Shown here piece after piece: positions 25,448 through 32,382 of a DNA stretch of 64,000 nucleotides. A program made the position numbers and the translations under genes. This stretch comes from Bacteroidales bacterium. GTDB taxonomy: Bacteria; Bacteroidota; Bacteroidia; Bacteroidales; UBA932. Under the pieces are notes generated by a model, which had not been told where the DNA came from, searched no databases, and worked only from the letters and a program-made list of their open reading frames with translations. The stretch spans positions 310,001 to 374,000 of the forward strand of contig JAFRNC010000006.1 in the NCBI GenBank assembly GCA_017430365.1. Reading direction: 5' to 3'. The stretch's first letter is position 1; every line of letters starts with the position of its first letter.

Positions 25448-27997
25448 ATGAAGAACCTTTACCTGATCGACGGCCACTCCCTCATCTTCCGGATGTACTA
25501 CGCATTCCTGCGCAGGCCGATGATCAATTCCAAGGGCGAGGACACTTCCATCCTCTTCGGATTCACGAAGTATCTGCTCGACCTGATCGCCCGTGAGCAG
25601 CCCACCCACCTTGCCGTACTGTTCGACCCTCCGGCAAAGACATTCCGTCACGAACTGTATCCGGAATACAAGGCGACAAGGACCGCCACTCCGGAACTGG
25701 TGAAGGCAGCCCTCGAGCCCCTGACTGAAATCGTCCGGGCGCTCGACATCCCCGTACTCATGAAACCCGGATTCGAAGCCGACGACGTCCTGGGCACCCT
25801 GGCCCGACGCTTCGCAGGCGACGACTGCGACGTTTTCATGGTCACTCCGGACAAGGACCTGGGCCAGATAGTTGACGACCACATCTTCCAGTACAAGCCG
25901 GGCAAATCCGGTTCCGAGAACGAAATCATCTCCAAAAACGAGATATGTGCCAGATATGGCATTTCCGACCCTCTCCAGATAATCGACATACTTGCCATCT
26001 GGGGCGACGCGGCCGACAACGTCAAGGGAGTAGACGGCGTAGGCGAAGTCGGGGCGCGCAAACTCGTTGCAAAATACGGCAGTCTGGAAGGCATCGAGGA
26101 GCATCTGGACGAACTCCCGCCGAAGCAGAGGCAGGCTTTTACAGATGCTCTGCCACATCTGGCGCTGAGCAAACTCCTGGTGACCGTCAAGACCGATGTG
26201 GACATCGAAGTCAGCGAGGAGGATCTCCGCGTCGGCCAACCCGACGGATCAGCCGTATCAAGGCTCTTCGACCATTACGAATTCAATTCCCTGCGGGGCC
26301 TGGTCAATCTGGAAGGCGGGCCCGTATCCGCGGGACTGGGAAAACTCGAGAGTATCCCCGCCCCCGCTCCGGAAATAATCGGAGAGGCCCGCAGCAAGGG
26401 GAAGGTCGCAGTCCGTCTCTCCGACCGGGTAGTCCTGGCTTCGGGAAACAGATACTGCTCCCTCTCCTTCGAGGAAGCCGCCCCGCTGCTTTCGGACCCT
26501 TCCGTCGCCAAATGCGGTTTCGGGCTGAAGAATACCGCGCTCTCCGGCGACCTATTCGACATCGAGATCATGCACTACCTGCTGAATCCCGAAAGAAGCC
26601 ACAAACTGGAGATGCTCGCCTCGCATTATCTCGGAGTCACCCTGGAAGAAAGCGGTTCGGACGGCCAGATGATGCTTTTCGACTTCGACGACAAGTCTGC
26701 GGGCAGGGAGTGTGTCGCAGCCGGTCTGATCGAGCCATTCCTGCGTACCGAACTGCAGGAACAGCGCCTCTGGGATTTATATACCCGTATCGAGATGCCG
26801 CTGATCGGCATACTGGCACGGATGGAGGCTGAAGGAGTCAAGATAGACCCCGTCATGCTCGGCCAGTACAGCCGGATGCTGTCGAAAGAACTTCTGCAGA
26901 TAGAGCAGGAGGCCCGCGAACTTGCGGGTGAACCGACCCTGAACCTCTCTTCCCCGCGCCAGATCGGAGTGGTGCTCTATGAGAAACTGGACCTCAACCC
27001 CCGCGTCAAGAAAAAACGCGACAGCTACCCCACCGACGAGGAGACGCTGAGCGAGATGGCGGACCGCCATCCAATAATTGGCAAGATACTGGAGTTCCGC
27101 GCGGTAAAGAAACTGCTCTCGACCTACATAGACCCCCTGCCCGGAATGATCAATCCCTCAACCGGCAAGGTCCACACGACATTCACACAGGCCCTCACGG
27201 CAACCGGGCGGCTGAGCAGCCTCAAGCCCAACCTCCAGAACATACCCATCCGCACGGAGAGGGGAATGAAGATCCGCGAGGCCTTCGTCCCCAGCGATCC
27301 CGAAGGATGGATAGTCTCGGCCGACTATTCCCAGATAGAGCTCCGGCTCATGGCCCATCTCAGCGGCGACCCCCATCTGGTGGAAGGATTCGCCCACGGC
27401 GCCGACGTACACCGCGCCACCGCAGCCCGCATTTACCATGTAGCCCCCGAAGAGGTGACGGCCGAACAGCGCAGGCATGCCAAGGTGGCCAATTTCGGCA
27501 TCATCTACGGCATATCCGCCTTCGGACTCTCTCAACGCATGGGCATCTCCCGGGTCGAGGCCAGGAACTTCATCGAAGAGTATTTCAGGAGTTATCCCGG
27601 AGTAAAAGCCTACATGGACAGGGTCATCTCCGAAGCCCGCGAAAAGGGATATGTAGAAACCATTTTCGGCCGCAAGAGATTCCTCCCCGACATCAACAGC
27701 AAGAACGCCGTGGCGCGCGGCCTTGCCGAACGCAACGCAATCAACGCCCCTATCCAGGGAAGCGCTGCCGACATCATCAAACTGGCCATGATAGCCGTGA
27801 GCCGGAGGCTGGACTCGGAAGGACTCAGGAGCCGGATGGTACTCCAGGTACACGACGAACTCGTTTTCGACGTGGTCTCAGACGAACGCGACCGGATCGT
27901 ATCGATAGTCAAACAGGAGATGGAGAACGTCTGCCGTCTCTCCGTCCCCCTCATCACCGAATGCAACTATGGCAAAAACTGGCGTGAAGCGCACTGA
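25448..27997 (+). CDS. polA: DNA polymerase I
   Basis: An 849-residue polymerase. Residues 1-290 are the 5'-3' exonuclease/flap domain (LIDGHSLIFRMYYAF, FEADDVLGTLARR, VTPDKDLGQ, GVDGVGEVGARKL). Residues about 450-849 are the family A polymerase: motif A SADYSQIELR (Asp about 625), motif B RRHAKVANFGIIYG and motif C QVHDELVFDV (about 801). The middle region (about 310-430) is short and lacks the DTE exo I motif and other proofreading carboxylates, so 3'-5' exonuclease activity is probably absent. It acts in Okazaki fragment processing and repair. The next gene overlaps its end by 29 bases. Confidence 0.95.
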   Translation: MKNLYLIDGHSLIFRMYYAFLRRPMINSKGEDTSILFGFTKYLLDLIAREQPTHLAVLFDPPAKTFRHELYPEYKATRTATPELVKAALEPLTEIVRALDIPVLMKPGFEADDVLGTLARRFAGDDCDVFMVTPDKDLGQIVDDHIFQYKPGKSGSENEIISKNEICARYGISDPLQIIDILAIWGDAADNVKGVDGVGEVGARKLVAKYGSLEGIEEHLDELPPKQRQAFTDALPHLALSKLLVTVKTDVDIEVSEEDLRVGQPDGSAVSRLFDHYEFNSLRGLVNLEGGPVSAGLGKLESIPAPAPEIIGEARSKGKVAVRLSDRVVLASGNRYCSLSFEEAAPLLSDPSVAKCGFGLKNTALSGDLFDIEIMHYLLNPERSHKLEMLASHYLGVTLEESGSDGQMMLFDFDDKSAGRECVAAGLIEPFLRTELQEQRLWDLYTRIEMPLIGILARMEAEGVKIDPVMLGQYSRMLSKELLQIEQEARELAGEPTLNLSSPRQIGVVLYEKLDLNPRVKKKRDSYPTDEETLSEMADRHPIIGKILEFRAVKKLLSTYIDPLPGMINPSTGKVHTTFTQALTATGRLSSLKPNLQNIPIRTERGMKIREAFVPSDPEGWIVSADYSQIELRLMAHLSGDPHLVEGFAHGADVHRATAARIYHVAPEEVTAEQRRHAKVANFGIIYGISAFGLSQRMGISRVEARNFIEEYFRSYPGVKAYMDRVISEAREKGYVETIFGRKRFLPDINSKNAVARGLAERNAINAPIQGSAADIIKLAMIAVSRRLDSEGLRSRMVLQVHDELVFDVVSDERDRIVSIVKQEMENVCRLSVPLITECNYGKNWREAH

Positions 27998-28559
27998 CAT
28001 CGAGGACCGCACCCTCGTGGAGATGGCGCTCCAGAAAGACCAGGGCGCCTTTTCGCTGCTGCTGGAGAAATACCGCAGCGCCCTGATCTCACACATCATG
28101 AAATATGTGTCAGTGGTCGAGGACGCCGAAGACATCTGCCAGCGCAGCTTCGAGAAAGCATTCATGAAAATCGACAGCTACAATTCGCGCTACGCATTCT
28201 CGACCTGGCTCTACAACATAGCCCAGAACGAGGCGATCGACCATATCCGAAGGAGCAAGGCGACGATAAACTCAGTCCCCATCCATGAGGAACGCGAAGC
28301 CATGGACGTCCTTGCAGGCAGTACCCCGGAAGAGGACCTGATAATCGACCAGGCCGTCAGGGAACTCATTTCCGGCATCCAGTCCCTGCCAAAGGGCTAC
28401 CGCGAAGTTGCGGAGATGCGTTTCATCAAGGATTATGCATACGAGGACATAGCACGCGAACTGTCACTGCCGCTCGGTACGGTCAAGACAAGGATAAACA
28501 GGGCGCGCGGAATGCTCGAAAAAATGGTGGAGAACCCTGCCGATGGAAAAGCTGACTGA
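27969..28559 (+). CDS. RNA polymerase sigma factor, ECF/SigW-like
   Basis: A 196-residue sigma factor. Region 2 is about 30-95 (VEDAEDICQRSFEKAFMKID, FSTWLYNIAQNEAIDHIRRS), region 4 about 130-185 (LPKGYREVAEMRFIKDYAYE, LPLGTVKTRINRARGML). No anti-sigma gene is adjacent; it overlaps polA upstream (29 bases) and rsmG downstream (17 bases). This points to a housekeeping-type factor whose expression follows polA. Confidence 0.9.
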   Translation: MAKTGVKRTDIEDRTLVEMALQKDQGAFSLLLEKYRSALISHIMKYVSVVEDAEDICQRSFEKAFMKIDSYNSRYAFSTWLYNIAQNEAIDHIRRSKATINSVPIHEEREAMDVLAGSTPEEDLIIDQAVRELISGIQSLPKGYREVAEMRFIKDYAYEDIARELSLPLGTVKTRINRARGMLEKMVENPADGKAD

Positions 28560-29160
28560 CCTGTTCCCCGCGCTGACCGCCCTCCAGCAGGAGAGATTCG
28601 ATGCGATGGAGGGGCTGTACCGGGATTGGAACTCCCGCATCAATGTCATATCCCGCAAGGATATGGACAATTTCCGGACGCACCATGTCCTCCACTCCCT
28701 TTCCATAGCCAAATTGATTGATTTTCCGAAGGGAAGCACAATCCTCGACGTCGGCACCGGCGGAGGCTTTCCGGGAATCCCCCTCGCCGTACTCTTCCCG
28801 GAATGCCGGTTCACCCTATGCGATTCCATAGGCAAAAAGATAAAGGTGGCCGCTGCTGTCGCCGAAGACCTGGGCCTTGACAACGTGACGTGCTTCAACG
28901 GCCGCGCGGAATCGCTCGAAGGCAGTTTCGACTATGTGGTTTCGCGTGCAGTCGCAGAACTGTCGACCTTCCTCCCATGGGTCAGGGGGAAGTATTCCAA
29001 AGCCATATTCTACCTGAAGGGAGGCAATCTCGACGATGAGATCGCCACCTGTGCGAAACGTTGCCGGATCGATCCCGCGAAGTTCATGCAGGTGCCCGTT
29101 TCCAACTGGTTTTCAGACCCGTGGTTCGAAGAAAAGAAGATTGTCGTCATATCGCGATAA
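28543..29160 (+). CDS. rsmG: 16S rRNA (guanine-N7)-methyltransferase RsmG (GidB)
   Basis: A 205-residue SAM-dependent enzyme that methylates G527 of 16S rRNA. It has the SAM-binding motif LDVGTGGGFPGIPLA (about 68-82), NVISRKDMDNFRTHHVLHSL (about 28-47) and VSRAVAEL in the catalytic region. Third gene of the polA-sigma-rsmG cluster. Confidence 0.93.
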   Translation: MEKLTDLFPALTALQQERFDAMEGLYRDWNSRINVISRKDMDNFRTHHVLHSLSIAKLIDFPKGSTILDVGTGGGFPGIPLAVLFPECRFTLCDSIGKKIKVAAAVAEDLGLDNVTCFNGRAESLEGSFDYVVSRAVAELSTFLPWVRGKYSKAIFYLKGGNLDDEIATCAKRCRIDPAKFMQVPVSNWFSDPWFEEKKIVVISR

Positions 29161-29164
29161 AAAA

Positions 29165-29195
29165 TTTGTTTATTAAAGGAAAAGCATTACCTTTG
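29165..29195 (+). promoter_or_regulatory. Consensus promoter of rpmH
   Basis: TTTG (29165-29168), 19 bases, then TACCTTTG (29188-29195): a textbook Bacteroidota -33/-7 pair. The leader is about 28 bases. Confidence 0.8.
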
Positions 29196-29227
29196 CGTTC
29201 CCAAAATTGAAATAAAAATCAACCGAT

Positions 29228-29380
29228 ATGAAACGCACATTTCAACCTTCACAGCGCAAAAGACGCAACAAACACGGTTTCCGTGAAAGAATGTCCACGC
29301 CCAACGGACGTCGCGTCCTTGCTGCGCGCCGTCGCCACGGCCGCAAGAAGCTGACCGTCTCTTCCGAGGATCTCTGGTAG
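29228..29380 (+). CDS. rpmH: 50S ribosomal protein L34
   Basis: A 50-residue, very basic protein beginning [20 protein letters not shown], the L34 signature, with [17 protein letters not shown] following. A component of the large ribosomal subunit. It has its own promoter and its own terminator. Full length for the family. Confidence 0.97.
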   Translation: MKRTFQPSQRKRRNKHGFRERMSTPNGRRVLAARRRHGRKKLTVSSEDLW

Positions 29381-29401
29381 GAACGACGCGTCGCACGACA
29401 C

Positions 29402-29437
29402 AAAAAAGGATGACCTTCATGAGGTCATTCTTTTTTT
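29402..29437 (+). terminator. Intrinsic terminator after rpmH
   Basis: Stem ATGACCT/AGGTCAT (29410-29416, 29422-29428) with 5-base loop, flanked by six A and followed by TTCTTTTTTT. The T-run abuts the -7 element of mqnE. Confidence 0.8.
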
Positions 29438-29438
29438 G

Positions 29439-29446
29439 TACCTTTG
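29439..29446 (+). promoter_or_regulatory. -7 element for mqnE
   Basis: TACCTTTG, a full match, starting 2 bases after the terminator T-run and ending 4 bases before the ATG. Confidence 0.6.
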
Positions 29447-29450
29447 AGCC

Positions 29451-30500
29451 ATGACCAGGAAAGAACTGCTGGAACTATACGACGCACCCCTCCCCGTCCT
29501 TCAGGAGGCCGCAACGGCCGTACGCAGGCGTATAAACGGCGACCTGCTCTGGTACAACCGCAATTTCCACATCGAACCCTCCAACATATGCGCCCACAGG
29601 TGCCGGTTCTGCTCATACAGGCGCGACGACGCATCCTCCCCCGGCGCATGGAGCATGTCGCTCGATGAGATAAGGCCATACTGCGAGGCCAAGTTCGAGC
29701 CGGGAATGACCGAGATACATGTAGTGGGAAGCGTTCATCCCGACAAGGATTTCGGCTATTATCTGGGGATAATACAGGAGGTCAGGGCCTTCGCCGACGA
29801 AAGACAGAGCGCGGAAAGGCCTGTCACGATAAAGGCATATACCGCCGTCGAGATCGACGACATGTGCCGTTACAACGGCATATCCGTCCAGGATTGTCTG
29901 GAAACACTTTCCCGGGCGGGCCTGCAGACCATGCCGGGAGGCGGTGCAGAGATTTTCTCCCCAGGCGTGAGGGAGAAAATCTGTCCGGACAAAGCGAGCG
30001 GCGAGCGATGGCTCGAAATACACAGGACCGCCCATAGCAAAGGCATTCCCACCAACTGCACCATGCTGTTCGGTCACATCGAGAGCCGCACCGACAGGAT
30101 AGACCACCTGCTCGAGCTGAGGAAGCTGCAACAGGAAACCGGAGGATTCAATGCCTTCATCCCACTCAAGTTCCGCTCTGCAGGCAATTCCCTCTCCGGA
30201 CTCGGGGAAGTATCCGGGGATGAAGTGCTGCGCACATTCGCCATTTCAAGGATAGCCCTCGACAATATCCCGCACATAAAGGCTTACTGGCCGATGCTCG
30301 GCAAGGATCTGGCGATGGAGGCGATGTCATGGGGCGCCGACGACATGGACGGCACCATCAACGACTCCACCCGCATATACTCCCTTGCCGGAGCTGAAGA
30401 GCGCAATCCGTCGCTGTCAGTGGCCGAACTCAAGGCTCGGGCCCTCGCCTCCGGCTGGAAAGCTGTTGAAAGAGACAGTTTTTATAAAATTATTTCTTAA
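29451..30500 (+). CDS. mqnE: Radical SAM aminofutalosine synthase-like protein (MqnE)
   Basis: A 349-residue radical SAM enzyme with the 4Fe-4S motif CAHRCRFCSY (CxxxCxxC, about 47-56). PGGGAEIFSPGVREKICPDK (about 162-181), WLEIHRTAHSKGIPTNCTML and GFNAFIPLKFRSAGN match aminofutalosine synthase, which joins 6-amino-6-deoxyfutalosine precursors in the futalosine route to menaquinone. The related MqnC or CofH enzymes are alternatives, but the GGGAEIF and MLFGHIES region favours MqnE. No other mqn gene is in the window. The stop codon overlaps the next gene's promoter. Confidence 0.78.
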   Translation: MTRKELLELYDAPLPVLQEAATAVRRRINGDLLWYNRNFHIEPSNICAHRCRFCSYRRDDASSPGAWSMSLDEIRPYCEAKFEPGMTEIHVVGSVHPDKDFGYYLGIIQEVRAFADERQSAERPVTIKAYTAVEIDDMCRYNGISVQDCLETLSRAGLQTMPGGGAEIFSPGVREKICPDKASGERWLEIHRTAHSKGIPTNCTMLFGHIESRTDRIDHLLELRKLQQETGGFNAFIPLKFRSAGNSLSGLGEVSGDEVLRTFAISRIALDNIPHIKAYWPMLGKDLAMEAMSWGADDMDGTINDSTRIYSLAGAEERNPSLSVAELKARALASGWKAVERDSFYKIIS

Positions 30501-30505
30501 CTTTG
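30498..30505 (+). promoter_or_regulatory. -7 element for the PASTA-rluD pair
   Basis: TAACTTTG, a full match, overlapping the mqnE stop codon and ending 6 bases before the ATG. Confidence 0.55.
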
Positions 30506-30511
30506 GGGATT

Positions 30512-31309
30512 ATGGAAGTTGACAAAGATAATAAACCGACCTCGCGTTGGATCATACGCAATATCGTTCTGGCGATCGCCTTCTTCGCCGCACTGCTCAT
30601 AGTTACCCAATTGTGCCTGAAGGCCATCACCCGCCACAACAAGGTAATCACCGTCCCCGACATGACCAACATGTCCGTGGCCGATGCAAAACTCGTGGCC
30701 AGACGTTACGACATCAAGACTGAAGTCATCGACTCCGTCTATGTGAAACGCATGGAGAAGGGCTTTGTCTTCTCCCAGAACCCCGCTGCCGGAAGCAAGG
30801 TCAAGAAGGGCCGCATGGTGAAACTCACCATCAATTCCAGCCAGACCAAGATGGTCAAGATGCCCAATCTGGTGGGCTATTCCCTCAGGCAGGCCAAGAC
30901 CGAAATCCTTGCCAGCGGGCTGACGGTCGGCAAACTGGCCTATCGCGAGGACCTGGCGACCAACAACGTTCTCGACCAGTTCATCAAGGGACGCTATGTC
31001 GCACCCGGTACGGAAGTGGAAGCCGAGAGCCCTGTCGACCTGCTGCTGGGACTCTCCCCGGACGAGAATGAGACCTATATCCCCTACCTCATCGGTTTCA
31101 CCCTCCCCGTGGCCCGCGACAACATATTCGAGAATTCCCTGAACCTCGGCAACGTCTCATATGACGAAACCGTAACCACATATCAGGACACCCTCAGCGC
31201 CGTGGTATACCAGCAAACACCTGCCTACCACGTAGGTGCTCCCGCCGCCATGGGAACCACCATCCACCTCAAACTCACCACCAGCCAGTCCAAGATCGCC
31301 GCCCGATGA
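30512..31309 (+). CDS. Membrane-anchored PASTA-domain protein
   Basis: A 265-residue protein with a short cytoplasmic N-terminus, one membrane helix (about 17-38) and three PASTA domains outside the membrane (about 44-110, 112-182 and 186-258; landmarks VPDMTNMSVADAKLVARRY, MPNLVGYSLRQAKTEILASG and IPYLIGFTLPVARDNIFEN). PASTA domains bind peptidoglycan or beta-lactams in other proteins. There is no kinase domain or transpeptidase domain. A TTG at 30503 lies inside the promoter and is rejected. The pseudouridine synthase gene overlaps by 4 bases. Confidence 0.88.
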   Translation: MEVDKDNKPTSRWIIRNIVLAIAFFAALLIVTQLCLKAITRHNKVITVPDMTNMSVADAKLVARRYDIKTEVIDSVYVKRMEKGFVFSQNPAAGSKVKKGRMVKLTINSSQTKMVKMPNLVGYSLRQAKTEILASGLTVGKLAYREDLATNNVLDQFIKGRYVAPGTEVEAESPVDLLLGLSPDENETYIPYLIGFTLPVARDNIFENSLNLGNVSYDETVTTYQDTLSAVVYQQTPAYHVGAPAAMGTTIHLKLTTSQSKIAAR

Positions 31310-32376
31310 GCGACGTGGAAAACGGAGATATCCTGCTCGAAGAAGATGAGCAGCAGGAAATGTATGAACATTTCCGCATGGTCGTCGACCGCGGACAGGC
31401 CCTGCTGCGCATCGACAAGTATCTGGCCGACCATCTGCAGGACACTTCGCGCAACCGTGTCCAGCTGGCCATAGACGCGGAGTATGTCCGCGTCAACGAC
31501 AGGGTGGTCAAGTCGAACTACAAGGTGAAACCCCTCGACGTCATCACCCTGATGATGCCTTACCAGCGAAGGGGCATAGAGATAAAACCTGAGCCAATCC
31601 CGCTCGACATAGTTTACGAGGACGACGACCTCATGGTCATCAACAAGCCCGCGGGCCTGGTGGTACACCCTGGCCATGGCAATTACTCCGGTACCCTTGT
31701 CAATGCCCTCGCATGGTATCTCGGGCGCACCCCCGACCCCGACGGGGACGAAAGGATGGGGCTGCTGGTACACCGGATCGACAAGGACACATCGGGGCTG
31801 CTGGTGGTCGCCAAGAACGACGCCGCGCAGATAGACCTGGCGCGCCAGTTTTTCCACCATACCATAGAGCGGCGCTACCAGGCGCTGGTCTGGGGAAACA
31901 TAACCGAAGACAGCGGCACAATAGACGCAAACATAGGACGCGATCCGAACGACCGCCTGCGCTTCAAAGTCTGCGGCGATCCCGCACAGGGGAAAAGGGC
32001 CGTCACCCATTTCCGTGTGCTGGAGAGACTGGGATATGTCACCTTAGTCGAATGCGTGCTGGAAACCGGGCGGACGCACCAGATCCGTGTCCACATGAAC
32101 CACATCGGCCATCCCCTCTTCAACGATGCGCGCTATGGCGGCGACCGGATTCTGAAGGGTACGCTCTATACCAAGTACAAACAGTTCATCGACAACTGTT
32201 TCAGGATCTGTCCCCGGCAGGCACTCCATGCCAAGACCCTGGGCTTCATACATCCGCATACAAAGAAAGAGATTTCGTTTGACAGCGAAATCCCTTCCGA
32301 TATGACTGCCCTCCTCGAAAAATGGAGGCGCTATGCGGGTTCGAACACCCTCGAAGAAGAGGACGAAACCCTCTGA
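31306..32376 (+). CDS. RluA/RluD family pseudouridine synthase
   Basis: A 356-residue cytoplasmic enzyme that isomerises uridines in 23S rRNA (or tRNA). An S4 RNA-binding domain lies at about 33-80 and the catalytic domain at about 100-320, with HRIDKDTSGLLVVAK (catalytic Asp159) and the later ETGRTHQIRVHM motif. RluD-type by domain order. Translationally coupled to the PASTA gene (ATGA overlap), a pairing seen in other Bacteroidota. Its stop is 6 bases from that of the convergent receptor gene. Confidence 0.92.
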   Translation: MSDVENGDILLEEDEQQEMYEHFRMVVDRGQALLRIDKYLADHLQDTSRNRVQLAIDAEYVRVNDRVVKSNYKVKPLDVITLMMPYQRRGIEIKPEPIPLDIVYEDDDLMVINKPAGLVVHPGHGNYSGTLVNALAWYLGRTPDPDGDERMGLLVHRIDKDTSGLLVVAKNDAAQIDLARQFFHHTIERRYQALVWGNITEDSGTIDANIGRDPNDRLRFKVCGDPAQGKRAVTHFRVLERLGYVTLVECVLETGRTHQIRVHMNHIGHPLFNDARYGGDRILKGTLYTKYKQFIDNCFRICPRQALHAKTLGFIHPHTKKEISFDSEIPSDMTALLEKWRRYAGSNTLEEEDETL

Positions 32377-32382
32377 CCATTC

